DNA of 32,679 nt, from contig JAJRTW010000153.1 of the NCBI GenBank assembly GCA_024278075.1, positions 1 to 32,679 on the forward strand, read 5' to 3'. The stretch is from Bacteroidota bacterium. Its GTDB lineage: Bacteria > Bacteroidota > Ignavibacteria > Kapaibacteriales > UBA2268. Under the pieces are notes generated by a model. That model did no database searches and was not told the DNA's origin. It worked only from the letters and a program-made list of their open reading frames with translations. The translations under genes were made by a program, and so were the position numbers. This document shows, in pieces, positions 1 through 7,773 of the stretch (the stretch's first letter is position 1; each line of letters opens with the position of its first letter).

Positions 1-32
1 ATTTTCTCGCTTTTTTGACCTATCTTGTTCAT

Positions 33-111
33 GAGGTTCCTCTCGGTTAATTGAAAAATTTTGTAGTTTTAAATTTAACTATTTTGTGAGGAACCTCCTT
101 TTTGTTTTTTT
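33..111 (+). terminator. Probable intrinsic terminator of an upstream gene outside the window
   Basis: A perfect 10-bp inverted repeat, GAGGTTCCTC at 33-42 and GAGGAACCTC at 88-97, is followed at once by a T-rich run (98-111). The 45-nt loop is long for a terminator but AT-rich. The T-run lies on the plus-strand 3' side, so it would end a plus-strand transcript entering from the left. A recombination or protein-binding inverted repeat is the alternative. Confidence 0.4.
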
Positions 112-139
112 CAATTTTCAACTAACTTTAAGATAACAC

Positions 140-305
140 CTCAAAGCAACGCCTTTATTCATCAAAGTAACGCCTTTATGTATCAAAGTAACGCCTTTAT
201 GCATCAAAGTAACGCCTTAATTCATCAAAGTAACGCCTTAATTTATCATTGTAACGCCTTAATTTATCATTGTAACGCCTTAATTCATCATTGTAACGCC
301 TTAAT
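140..305. repeat. Tandem array A, 21-bp unit, about 8 copies
   Basis: The core TAACGCC recurs with its AAC at 148, 169, 190, 211, 232, 253, 274 and 295, exactly 21 bp apart each time. The left copies read CAAAGTAACGCCTTTAT and the right copies CATTGTAACGCCTTAATT, so the array grew by stepwise unit duplication after the units had diverged. No open frame uses it. It lies downstream of the minus-strand DUF5683 gene. Confidence 0.9.
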
Positions 306-379
306 TCATAAATGAAACGACACGATTAATAAACTAACCCTCTCGATTGATTATTTATAATAACAGCAGTATAATCTGA

Positions 380-526
380 GCGTTCAGAAGTATAATTATA
401 GCATTCAGAAGTATAATCCGAGCATTCAGAAGTATAATAATGGAGTTCAGAAGTATAATAATGGAATTCAGAAGTATAATAATGGAGTTCAGAAGAGTAA
501 TCTAAGCGTTCAGAAGAGTAATCTAT
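380..526. repeat. Tandem array B, 21-bp unit, 7 copies
   Basis: TTCAGAAG recurs at 383, 404, 425, 446, 467, 488 and 509, a strict 21-bp period. The unit shares no sequence with array A, which sits 75 bp away with the same period. The last copies end in AGAGTAATCTATGG. The 14-mer AGAGTAATCTATGG occurs again near 10138-10151, outside any array. Confidence 0.9.
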
Positions 527-555
527 GGCCCTTGATGATGATTCTATGAGGTTAG

Positions 556-1191
556 TTAGAAATGATAATTAATGCGGAAGGTAATAAAGCCATTGCGATT
601 GGGAATTATGACGGCCGATATGTTCTCATCGACATTAAAATCATAGAGATGCGCCCCCACATAAGCGTCCACCGCCGCCACAACGTAAACCCCAAGCATA
701 TAAAGAGCCGCCAAGTCCCTCGAATCTCGGTAAAATTCCCTTGTCGACTTCATTACCCTCAATTCGCTGTCCGATGGCTCGGTCAGATTGTCGATTCGCC
801 GTGTATAATCCTGAAATAAATTGTTATTATATACAATTAATCCCGCCATCCCCGCCGCCGCCGCCAAGAAAAGCGGCGCCTTCCAGTATGATTCGACGTA
901 TATCTGCCCCCAACCGGGGATAATGAACGACCGCCATACCGCCCCGAGCGGGGATTTCTGCATTTGGAATCTATCGGGGCCGGTATTGGCTTTAATATGG
1001 CCGCCGGATTCTTTAATCAGGCTGTCCATCGCCGCTTTTACATCGCTCTCCGGCTTTATCAGGCTGTCGGTTTCGTTAGATTGATGCAAAATGGCGCTGC
1101 CGGCAAGCCAGTACGGCTTGTTTTGTGCCGGCAGCGGAGGCGGCAGGTGGAAAAGCAATGTTAGAATCGCTATTTGGAGATAATATTTCAT
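556..1191 (-). CDS. DUF5683 family membrane protein with signal peptide
   Basis: The protein has 211 residues from the ATG at 1191. An alternative ATG at 1215 adds eight residues encoded by repeat-derived DNA, so I prefer 1191, which begins a clean signal peptide (residues 1-22, ending LPPPLPA-Q). The DUF5683 core starts near residue 80 with SPLGAVWRSFIIPGWGQIY and a WKAP motif. A hydrophobic segment follows (about 105-122), then REFYRDSRDL (about 151-160), a second hydrophobic segment and DAYVGAHLYDF (175-185). These are the family landmarks, but the molecular function of the family is unknown. It is probably envelope-located. It is the last gene of the minus-strand run from gcvPA and is separated from ridA by array C. 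Confidence 0.8.
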   Translation of the reverse strand: MKYYLQIAILTLLFHLPPPLPAQNKPYWLAGSAILHQSNETDSLIKPESDVKAAMDSLIKESGGHIKANTGPDRFQMQKSPLGAVWRSFIIPGWGQIYVESYWKAPLFLAAAAGMAGLIVYNNNLFQDYTRRIDNLTEPSDSELRVMKSTREFYRDSRDLAALYMLGVYVVAAVDAYVGAHLYDFNVDENISAVIIPNRNGFITFRINYHF

Positions 1192-1205
1192 AATTAATTG
1201 ATTAC

Positions 1206-1330
1206 GATGATGCATTCAATACTTAATATGATGAAATAATTGCTTAATATGATGCATTAATTACTTAATATGATGCAATAATTACTTAATATGATGCAAT
1301 AATTACTTAATAAGATGCAATAATTAGTTA
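1206..1330. repeat. Tandem array C, 21-bp unit, 6 copies, starting at the ridA stop codon
   Basis: GATG recurs at 1209, 1230, 1251, 1272 and 1293, then GATG after TAA at 1314, all 21 bp apart. Read on the minus strand, the first unit begins with the ridA stop TAA (1330-1328). Further TAA codons follow at exact 21-nt steps, in the ridA frame. The array fills the whole gap up to the DUF5683 start region. Confidence 0.9.
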
Positions 1331-1708
1331 ATCAATTACTGCAATGGCTTCAATCTCTACCAAAACATCGAGCGGAAGCCTTGCAACCTCGAAGGCAGCT
1401 CGTGCTGGCTTGCTTTCTCCGAAATATTCGTCATAGATTTTGTTCATATCGGCTAAATCATCCATATTTTTGAGCAAAACCGTTGTTTTTACGACGTCAT
1501 TAATCGCTGCTCCGGCTTTGTCGAGTACTGCAATGATATTATTAATTGCCTGATGGGTTTGCGATTTAATATCATAGGCTACCAAAGCTCCGTCTGGCCT
1601 TAAAGGGATTTGCCCCGAGACGTATAAAAAGCTTCCGGCGGCTTTTACGGCTTGAGAATATGGCCCGATTGGCTGCGGCGCGTCTTTAGTATTGATTATT
1701 TCTTTCAT
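1328..1708 (-). CDS. ridA: RidA family enamine/imine deaminase
   Basis: The protein is 126 aa, the normal length for the YjgF/YER057c/UK114 family. RidA hydrolyses reactive 2-aminoacrylate-type enamines released by PLP enzymes, giving ketoacid and ammonia in the cytosol as a homotrimer. The sequence carries GPYSQA (Tyr17), the substrate-binding arginine in [13 protein letters not shown] (Arg103), and EIEAIA near the C-terminus (Glu120). The start ATG has AAGGA about 8 nt upstream. It lies 105 bp after the ROK gene in the same direction. Proximity to a PLP enzyme gene (gcvPA, three genes upstream) fits the role, but that link is inference. Confidence 0.93.
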   Translation of the reverse strand: MKEIINTKDAPQPIGPYSQAVKAAGSFLYVSGQIPLRPDGALVAYDIKSQTHQAINNIIAVLDKAGAAINDVVKTTVLLKNMDDLADMNKIYDEYFGESKPARAAFEVARLPLDVLVEIEAIAVID

Positions 1709-1813
1709 TTATTTATCCTTTAGTGGTATTAATTGAACATTATTACTCTTAAAATATACGGGAAGGCCTTAATTGGACGGTTAAAATCATTCGGATTGAC
1801 AATTATAATGATA

Positions 1814-2776
1814 TTATTTCAAATTCATTCCCAATAAAGCCGCTCCGATTATTCCCGCTTTATCTCCGAAGCGGGCTATTTTGATTTCTGCATTGGCAGC
1901 TATTGTCGGCAGGGCTTTATCTTTAATGGCATCGATTATAGCATCGAATAAAAGCGGGTGGGCATTTGATATTCCGCCGCCAACGACAATTAAAGTGATG
2001 TCAAGAAGGTTCATAGCGGAGGCAAAACCAGCGCCGATAAGGTTTCCTGTTTGTCTAAAGCATTCAATTGCTGCCGCATCGCTTTTCGATACTGCTTCTG
2101 ATATATCAATTACGTCGAAACGGGCTGTTTTGTTCAGTACGGAGCTTTTATATTGCGGCAAAATGCTTTTAGCAAGTGCTATGATGGCATTTTTTCCTGC
2201 AAAAGTTTCCAATATACCATTGCGGAAGCTTCTTTGCTTTGGCAAAATAGAATTAAAATCGATTATAGTGTGGCCAATTTCGCCAGCACCGCCGTTATCA
2301 CCGCGAAAGATTTGTTTATTTATAATAATAGCGCCGCCTATTCCAGTGCCGAGGGTGGCATATATGAAATTATCTCTGTTCCGGCCTGCTCCTGCTTGTA
2401 ATTCTGCATACGCTGCAGCGTTAGCATCGTTATCGACGGCTATTGGCAAGTCGAAATTGCTTTTAATAATGCTTTTAAGCGGTAGATTATTCAGTGCTTT
2501 GATATTAGGGGATATTCGGACGGTTCCATCGGGGCCGACCACGCCGGGTATGCCAGCGCCAATGGAGCTGATTTGCGGATAATCGCTTATGAAATTGCCT
2601 ATGAAGGCGATTAATGATTGAGCAAATTGATTATTATCAGCTTCGACGGGCGTAGGGATGGATTTTATGGCAATTAAATCGAGAGCCGGGCTTACCGCAC
2701 CTGCTTTAATGGTTGTTCCTCCGATGTCGATGCCGAGGAACAGCTTCTCTTTATTCTTTTTATTGAGGATATCCAT
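1814..2776 (-). CDS. ROK family sugar kinase (glucokinase-like) lacking the zinc-site cysteines
   Basis: The protein is 320 aa, standard ROK length. Residues 15-24 (GIDIGGTTIK) form the phosphate-1 loop, DNDANAAA (115-122) holds the catalytic Asp117, LGTGIGGAI (142-150) is phosphate-2, and VVGGGIS (264-270) is the adenosine motif. GEIGH (165-169) and the later Glu190 are kept. The CxCGxxGCxE zinc motif that normally lies between them is absent: this stretch (172-192) contains no cysteine. Likely activity is ATP-dependent phosphorylation of glucose or another hexose; N-acetylmannosamine kinase activity cannot be excluded. The start is 6 bp after the ftsB-like stop, so the two genes are probably co-transcribed. 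Confidence 0.85.
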   Translation of the reverse strand: MDILNKKNKEKLFLGIDIGGTTIKAGAVSPALDLIAIKSIPTPVEADNNQFAQSLIAFIGNFISDYPQISSIGAGIPGVVGPDGTVRISPNIKALNNLPLKSIIKSNFDLPIAVDNDANAAAYAELQAGAGRNRDNFIYATLGTGIGGAIIINKQIFRGDNGGAGEIGHTIIDFNSILPKQRSFRNGILETFAGKNAIIALAKSILPQYKSSVLNKTARFDVIDISEAVSKSDAAAIECFRQTGNLIGAGFASAMNLLDITLIVVGGGISNAHPLLFDAIIDAIKDKALPTIAANAEIKIARFGDKAGIIGAALLGMNLK

Positions 2777-2782
2777 TTAATA

Positions 2783-3100
2783 TTACTTTTTAGGCTTAAC
2801 ATAATAGATTTTTTCGCCTTTCTTCATCAGTCCGTATTTCTCCCTTGCAATTCTTTCGATTTCCGTGGAATCATAATTTAATAATTTTATTTCATTTAGA
2901 AGCGATTCCGCCATTTTCTTTTCGTTAGCGATATTATTATATAATTCATTTTTATCCGATTCGAGTGATATTCTCTTGATAACGCCATGATCGGAGAATA
3001 AAATGACAATTATTAACACCATCACCAGTCCCGCACCGATAAGCAAGTGCCTTCTGCCGGAATTTACATTCAGGAATTCTATAATTGTTTTCTTTATCAA
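2783..3100 (-). CDS. FtsB/DivIC-like septum formation initiator
   Basis: The protein has 105 residues, with one transmembrane helix (about 19-35), a coiled coil (about 45-75) and the C-terminal signature REKYGLMKKGEKIYYV (86-101) of the FtsB/DivIC family. FtsB-type proteins join FtsL and FtsQ in the divisome and sit in the inner membrane with the coiled coil outside. The only start before the membrane helix is TTG at 3100. The first ATG falls inside the helix (residue 27), and upstream in-frame codons run into TAG inside array D. The first codons are themselves a degenerate unit of that array. It is followed after 6 bp by the ROK kinase. Confidence 0.82.
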   Translation of the reverse strand: MIKKTIIEFLNVNSGRRHLLIGAGLVMVLIIVILFSDHGVIKRISLESDKNELYNNIANEKKMAESLLNEIKLLNYDSTEIERIAREKYGLMKKGEKIYYVKPKK

Positions 3101-3217
3101 TGAAATTATTTTCTTTATTGATGAAATTACTGTCTATTTTAATGAAATCACTGTCTATTTTGATGAAATCACTGTCTGTTTTGATGAAATTACTGTCTAT
3201 TTTGATGAAATCACACG
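3085..3217. repeat. Tandem array D, 21-bp unit, about 6 copies, merging into the ftsB-like start
   Basis: ATGAAAT recurs at 3100, 3121, 3142, 3163, 3184 and 3205, strictly 21 bp apart. On the minus strand the unit reads ATTTCATCAAAATAGACAG, and the copies closest to the gene turn into the coding sequence around the TTG start. Most units carry TAG in the frame shared by gcvPA (upstream) and the ftsB-like gene (downstream). Confidence 0.9.
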
Positions 3218-3226
3218 TTATTAATC

Positions 3227-4564
3227 CTATGCAAATGTCTTCAGGAAGGCCACAAAGGCGTCGAGTTCTTCTTTTGTTCTTTTTTCTGTCACTGCAATCA
3301 GCAATCCGTCTTTGATTCCTTTGAAGGGCGATAAATCGATACCGGCCATGAAGCCATCTTTGATTCCCGCATCGAAAATAACACTTGGCGGGACTGGAGT
3401 ATTGATTAGGAATTCATTAAAAAACGGTTTATCGATTGCCAAATCGCAGCCTGGAATTATCTTTATTTCGCCGGCGAGATAATGAGCGGCGGCCAGCGAC
3501 ATTTTGGCCACTTCCTTAATGCCTTCTTTGCCCATAGTTTCCATATAAACCGTTGCGGCAAGCATATTCAGGCCCTGGTTAGTGCAGATGTTCGAGGTTG
3601 CCCGCTCGCGTTTTATCTGCTGTTCCCTTGTTTGCAATGTAAGGACAAAACCTCTGTTGCCATCGGCATCTACGGTGACTCCGGCCAATCGCCCTGGCAT
3701 CTTCCGCACAAACTCTTTCTTGCAGGCGAACAGCCCGAGGTAGGGGCCGCCGAAATTCATCGGCACTCCAAGCTGCTGCCCCTCGCCGACTACTATATCC
3801 GCATTATATTCACCTGGCGGCTGAAGGATTCCGAGCGAAACCGGGTCGGCGGAGACTATGAATAATGCTTTGTTGCTATGCACGATTTTCTCTATTTCGA
3901 ATACATCCTCGAGGCTGCCGTAAGCGTTGGGCTGCTGGACGATTACCGCCGATGTGATGTCGCTGATTTCATCGGCAAGCCTGCCAAGATCGCACATGCC
4001 ATCGTCATCGGATATAATTTTATAAGATAGGTTCTTACCCACGCAAAGGGTTTTCACTACCCGGAGATAATTCGGATGAACCGTTCCGCCGATAATTATC
4101 TCTTTTTTCTTATTATGGGCATGAGCCATCAAACATGCCTCGGCCAGGGCGCTGCCGCCGTCATAGAGCGATGCATTGGCAACATCCATCTGCGTCAATT
4201 CACAAATCATCGACTGGAATTCATACATGGCCTGCAAAGTCCCTTGCGATACTTCCGCCTGGTATGGCGTATAGGCAGTTTTGAATTCCGGCCTTTCCAG
4301 CACCGAACCTACTATCGCCGGGATATAGCGGTCGTAGGCACCGAAGCCCATAAAGCAGGCGTGAGTGGCTGCGGTTATATTTTTATCTGCGTATTTATTC
4401 AATAATTTCAAAGCTTCGAATTCGGATAATTGCGGCGGCAGGCCAATGGGATTTTTCAGGCGAATTTCTTCGGGGATAATAGCAATCAGCTCGTCGAAGG
4501 ATGATACGCCGATTTTGCTCAGCATTTCCTGTCTGTCCAGGTCCGTGTTCGGTATGAATGGCAT
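3227..4564 (-). CDS. gcvPA: Glycine dehydrogenase (decarboxylating) subunit 1, GcvPA
   Basis: The protein is 445 aa, the usual size of the N-terminal subunit of the two-subunit P-protein. P-protein decarboxylates glycine and passes the aminomethyl group to lipoyl-GcvH. The PLP lysine belongs to subunit 2 (GcvPB), which is not in this window. Recognisable family stretches are MPFIPNTDLDRQEMLSKIG at the start, then SLYDGGSALAEA and FGGPYLGLFA. It heads the minus-strand run toward ftsB, ROK and ridA. A matching Bacteroidota-type promoter lies 62 nt upstream of the ATG. gcvPA and gcvPB are usually adjacent, so their separation here is unusual. Confidence 0.93.
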   Translation of the reverse strand: MPFIPNTDLDRQEMLSKIGVSSFDELIAIIPEEIRLKNPIGLPPQLSEFEALKLLNKYADKNITAATHACFMGFGAYDRYIPAIVGSVLERPEFKTAYTPYQAEVSQGTLQAMYEFQSMICELTQMDVANASLYDGGSALAEACLMAHAHNKKKEIIIGGTVHPNYLRVVKTLCVGKNLSYKIISDDDGMCDLGRLADEISDITSAVIVQQPNAYGSLEDVFEIEKIVHSNKALFIVSADPVSLGILQPPGEYNADIVVGEGQQLGVPMNFGGPYLGLFACKKEFVRKMPGRLAGVTVDADGNRGFVLTLQTREQQIKRERATSNICTNQGLNMLAATVYMETMGKEGIKEVAKMSLAAAHYLAGEIKIIPGCDLAIDKPFFNEFLINTPVPPSVIFDAGIKDGFMAGIDLSPFKGIKDGLLIAVTEKRTKEELDAFVAFLKTFA

Positions 4565-4625
4565 TAACTACTCCGGTGATTCTATTCTATTATATATTTA
4601 TTCAATTTCAGTCCTTTTCCACTTA

Positions 4626-4656
4626 CAAAATTAGTTTTATTTGGTTTGTTTTCCAA
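4626..4656 (-). promoter_or_regulatory. Bacteroidota-type promoter of gcvPA
   Basis: On the minus strand TTG (4656-4654) is followed after exactly 20 nt by TAATTTTG (4633-4626). This matches the published Bacteroidota consensus of -33 TTG and -7 TAnnTTTG. It would start transcription about 55 nt before the gcvPA ATG. Seen by eye only. Confidence 0.55.
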
Positions 4657-4915
4657 CAAAATATGCACAATTTCGAGGTGGGGAATAATATTAGTGAAGC
4701 AGTGATTCGGATGGTAAATTATAATAAATTGCTGTGGTGTAGCTCATACTCTTATACATTATATTAACCCGCATTATTCATAAAAAATCCAAAACACATG
4801 ACGGATAATGAATAACAGGCAACGGAAATTACTCAAAAAAGGGCTATATATCATCGCTGTTGTATCGGCCTAACTCGAATATTTCATAGGAAATACCAAG
4901 CTCACGGGTAAAAGT

Positions 4916-4930
4916 CCCGCAATATGCGGG
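4916..4930 (-). terminator. Hairpin directly after the DUF2490 stop
   Basis: CCCGCA and TGCGGG pair over a 3-nt loop. On the minus strand the hairpin begins right after the TAA and is followed by ACTTTTAC, a short U-tract. It is related in sequence to the hairpin at 10211-10225, including the trailing CTTTTAC, so it may be a mobile hairpin serving as a terminator. Confidence 0.45.
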
Positions 4931-5638
4931 TTAATTGAGTTCATGATGAAAACTACATTGAATTTGACCTTTACTCCAATTATCTGTTGTTTGAATCATA
5001 TATCCGAGTTGCAATTTTAAATTATCGGAGATGCTATAGCCAAACCCGCCGTATGTTCTGTTCCTATCGAAGATTTCCACACTATTTTTATTGCCGATAT
5101 TACGTTCACCGTTAATAAACAGTTCGTTATAAAAAGAGAAATAGATGGCTCCTTTTTTTAAATCAGTTTTATTTAGAGGCACGTTGATGAATATATTATA
5201 TCTCCATCTTGTTCTGAAATACTGACTTTCAACAAATCTCTGCTCGAATCTGAATCTGTGCACTAAATAAAATCGTCCTCCGATTTTCTGAGGGATCAGA
5301 GACTCTTGATAAATACGGTTTTCTATCTTTGTTTCCTTGCCGCTTCCATATTCACCAGAAACCACATGGGCATAACCGAGAGTGAATTTAATGTCAGATT
5401 CGGATGGGCTAAATGTCAATCCACCTCTCAATAGCAATTGTTCAAGGTCTCCGATAATATTCCAATTTCTATGTTGAAAATCTCCTTGGAAACCGAAAGA
5501 ACTTTGCTCAATATTAGTATTCCAGAAATACATATACCAGGCGCCTGTTTTATCTTCATTTATCTGGCTATAAGCCTTGAAAGAGAGCAGATTGAACGTT
5601 ACAATGAGCCAAATTATCATCCATATTTTCATAAACAA
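4931..5638 (-). CDS. DUF2490 family outer-membrane beta-barrel protein
   Basis: The protein is 235 aa with a signal peptide (residues 1-25, ending KAYSQ). The mature part is made of alternating aromatic/polar strands typical of DUF2490: TGAWYMYFWN, FGFQGDFQHRNW, LLLRGGLTFSP, FYLVHRFRFEQRFV, RTRWRYNIFINVPLN, and a C-terminal GYMIQTTDNW. The repeated R-x-R/W strand ends and the terminal strand fit an outer-membrane barrel. No enzymatic function is known for the family. It is a single gene, in the same direction as gcvPA but upstream of that gene's promoter, with a hairpin after its stop. Confidence 0.75.
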   Translation of the reverse strand: MFMKIWMIIWLIVTFNLLSFKAYSQINEDKTGAWYMYFWNTNIEQSSFGFQGDFQHRNWNIIGDLEQLLLRGGLTFSPSESDIKFTLGYAHVVSGEYGSGKETKIENRIYQESLIPQKIGGRFYLVHRFRFEQRFVESQYFRTRWRYNIFINVPLNKTDLKKGAIYFSFYNELFINGERNIGNKNSVEIFDRNRTYGGFGYSISDNLKLQLGYMIQTTDNWSKGQIQCSFHHELN

Positions 5639-6190
5639 TGTATCTTATTAATTCGTTATTATAATATTGATTTACTTCATATTTTATTATTTATTTTCTA
5701 TTTCATTTCTTACTGCCGCTGGCAACGGAGATCAATTTGCTTTTCCGGCGGAAGGAATGCACTACAACGTTAGTATATGTAAAGCAGCCGATTGCGTTGC
5801 ACAATACTTTCAGTTTGCAACTAAATTTTATTACTTGCATAATCTTTCAATTTGCAACCAAACCCGCATTTCGTATAGCCTTTGTTATGGGCTTTTAGTT
5901 TAATAAATTTGGAAATTCAGCTTCAATATTTTCATAACGTCCAATCTATAAAAGTAATAATGAGATCCTAATCAAATCAAAATTGGAATAAAAGTGCCTG
6001 CTTTCAATAACCCAACTGCCGTATGTATGTTGTCGATTTGAGTTTATCATCTTAACATATCAGCCCTATGGTTGATTATTATTGTGAGTACAACGATTCA
6101 GAAACCAAATTATTAACATTAATATTTATATTTTCCTTAAATTTGAATTCATTCATTGCGCAGGAATTCGAGATACGAAGGAAAATAATT
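5639..6190. other. Intergenic region upstream of pgk with a duplicated motif
   Basis: No gene is supported. It contains an imperfect tandem pair of TTGCA...TTTCARTTTGCAAC units (about 5797-5856, spacing 38 bp). The first is preceded by GCCGATTGCGT, and a related copy lies at 28991-29046. A possible -7 element TAAATTTG lies at 6138-6145, 45 nt before the preferred pgk ATG, without a good -33 partner. Confidence 0.45.
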
Positions 6191-7477
6191 ATGGAAGCAA
6201 ATAACAATAGGATACCATCGATCCGCGATGTGGATTTGAAGGGCAAAATCGTACTGATGCGCGCCGACCACAACGTAGTCAAAAAAGGCGTAATCCACGA
6301 CCCATACAGGATTGATTGTACAATCGAAACGCTGTCCTATATTTATTCGCAAGACGCGAAAGCTATTCTGATGACGCATGTGGGCAGGCCGAAGGATAAG
6401 GCAACGGGAAAGATTAATATCGGCCCGGATACTTCGGTGGTGCCGATTGCCGAATACCTGAAAAACAAGCTGCATATGGATTTTATAACGCCTGATGTAA
6501 TTCCCTCCGAGGGCGGAATTGCAGGCATCAGCTCTGACATCACATCTTTGGCAGATGATCTGAGATATGATAAAATTGACGGGATATACCTGCCCAATAC
6601 CCGATGGTTTGCCGGCGAGGAAAGCAAAGGCGATATGGCCGATTCGCTGGCCAAACAGCTTGCCGGGCTGGCCGACGTTTATGTAAATGACGCCTTCGGC
6701 TCGTGGCAGCCGCATGTCTCGACCGTCGGCGTTACGAAATATCTTCCCGCCTACGCCGGCTTCCTGATGGAAAAGGAAATTGAGAATCTCGGGCGTATTT
6801 TCAATCCCGAACCCCCTTTTGTTGCCGTCGTTGCGGGGTCGAAATTCGACACTAAGATAAAGTCTTTGAGCGCCCTGTTGCAAAAGGCAGATCATCTAAT
6901 CCTTGGCGGAGTGCTATATAACGCCTATCTCGCTGCAAAGTATGGCTTTAAGATCAACGGCCTGTCGGCTGAAGACATCGCTTCGGCTTCGGAATTTGTG
7001 GAATTTGCTAAGGATTTCCCGGGCAGGATTGTTGAACTGCCATTGATTGTTGAGTCCGATACTATGGAAGGAAAGCTCAATGGGCAACACCGAACGGTAG
7101 ATATTCGCACATTTGAGAAAGGTGCGAAGTTGAATTTCGTTCTTGATGCCGCCGCAGAATCATTCGACGAGCCAGATGTTAAAGAAGTATTTGCAAATGC
7201 AAGAACAATTTTCGTAAATGCGGTGATGGGGTTCGCGCCTCATTTCAACGACGGCACGATAGCGCTAGATCAGATTATTGATAATAATAAAGATGCTATG
7301 AAACTGTTCGGCGGGGGAGACACATTGCAGGAAATGAAAAGATTATTGCCGGAGATTTATCTTCCCACTTTCGATAACCCGAAGTATTATTTATTCACCG
7401 GCGGCGGTGCGGTATTGAAGGCAATTCAGGAAGGTTCGTTTGCCGGAATTGAACCGGTGAGGGCGATTTTCGAATAA
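6191..7477 (+). CDS. pgk: Divergent phosphoglycerate kinase
   Basis: From the ATG at 6191 the protein has 428 aa. The frame stays open up to an ATG at 6068, but those 41 extra residues are unlike PGK and lie upstream of a possible -7 box (6138-6145). PGK converts 1,3-bisphosphoglycerate and ADP to 3-phosphoglycerate and ATP. Landmarks are MRADHNVV (usual RVDFNVP), Arg40, THVGRPKDK (His63, Arg66), LPNTRWF (Arg138), NDAFG (166-170), AGSKFDTK (Lys218, Lys222), FGGGDT and FTGGGAVLKA. After NDAFG the normal THRAH becomes SWQPH, placing proline where the substrate-binding arginine (yeast Arg168) is expected. The GPMGVFE loop reads AVMGFAPH. The fold is clear, but activity as the main glycolytic PGK is uncertain. 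Confidence 0.82.
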   Translation: MEANNNRIPSIRDVDLKGKIVLMRADHNVVKKGVIHDPYRIDCTIETLSYIYSQDAKAILMTHVGRPKDKATGKINIGPDTSVVPIAEYLKNKLHMDFITPDVIPSEGGIAGISSDITSLADDLRYDKIDGIYLPNTRWFAGEESKGDMADSLAKQLAGLADVYVNDAFGSWQPHVSTVGVTKYLPAYAGFLMEKEIENLGRIFNPEPPFVAVVAGSKFDTKIKSLSALLQKADHLILGGVLYNAYLAAKYGFKINGLSAEDIASASEFVEFAKDFPGRIVELPLIVESDTMEGKLNGQHRTVDIRTFEKGAKLNFVLDAAAESFDEPDVKEVFANARTIFVNAVMGFAPHFNDGTIALDQIIDNNKDAMKLFGGGDTLQEMKRLLPEIYLPTFDNPKYYLFTGGGAVLKAIQEGSFAGIEPVRAIFE

Positions 7478-7596
7478 TTTTGTTATTTCTAATTTATTGT
7501 TTAATTCGAACATGTTTCATTTTTTGTTATCTTATCAAGAGCTGCATTGTCAGCAGAAAGGCCTATCGCAAGAAATATACAAGGCGAAAAGATATA

Positions 7597-7611
7597 CCCG
7601 AAATATTCGGG
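7597..7611. repeat. CCCGAA hairpin family, copy 2
   Basis: CCCGAA (7597-7602) and TTCGGG (7606-7611) are separated by ATA. The same arms recur at 10211-10225, and close variants occur at 4916-4930 and 9961-9975. No U-tract follows on either strand, so this copy is unlikely to be a terminator. Confidence 0.55.
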
Positions 7612-7669
7612 CTAACACTCAATATACTAATAAAGTATACTTCAATAGCATGATAGTATGTTATAAAGA

Positions 7670-7700
7670 TTGGATATTAATGTAATCGTAGTTAACTTTG
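7670..7700 (+). promoter_or_regulatory. Bacteroidota-type promoter of the PpiD-like gene
   Basis: TTG (7670-7672), 20 nt, then TAACTTTG (7693-7700) fits -33 TTG / -7 TAnnTTTG. The ATG at 7774 lies 73 nt further on, with GGAG about 9 nt before it. Confidence 0.5.
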
Positions 7701-7773
7701 TAATTCCTGTAAATTGGATAAAAATATAAAGAAAGAAATTTTTTTATTAGTATTAATGTAGGAGTTTCTGTTA

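Larger units (their letters stand above)
4565..4930. other. Intergenic region between gcvPA and the DUF2490 gene
   Basis: No plausible gene is seen here. The gcvPA promoter lies at 4626-4656 and a hairpin at the right edge (4916-4930). The remaining 250 bp are AT-rich with no recognised repeat. Confidence 0.5.
7478..7773. other. Spacer between pgk and the PpiD-like gene
   Basis: No gene is seen. It holds a CCCGAA/TTCGGG hairpin (7597-7611) and the promoter at 7670-7700. A short open frame at 7497-7685 has no family features and no ribosome-binding site, and is not called. Confidence 0.5.

Noticed and set aside
140-526. CRISPR array
   Set aside because: Units of 16-21 bp follow each other directly with no unique spacers, and no cas gene is present.
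3003-3315. Plus-strand frames rich in MKLLSILMKS-type repeats
   Set aside because: They are translations of array D, antisense to the ftsB-like and gcvPA genes.
6068-6190. 41-residue N-terminal extension of phosphoglycerate kinase
   Set aside because: It has no PGK similarity and a -7-like element lies inside it; the ATG at 6191 gives the normal PGK start.
6149-6895. 248-aa minus-strand open frame over pgk
   Set aside because: It is a shadow of the pgk coding strand with no recognisable family.
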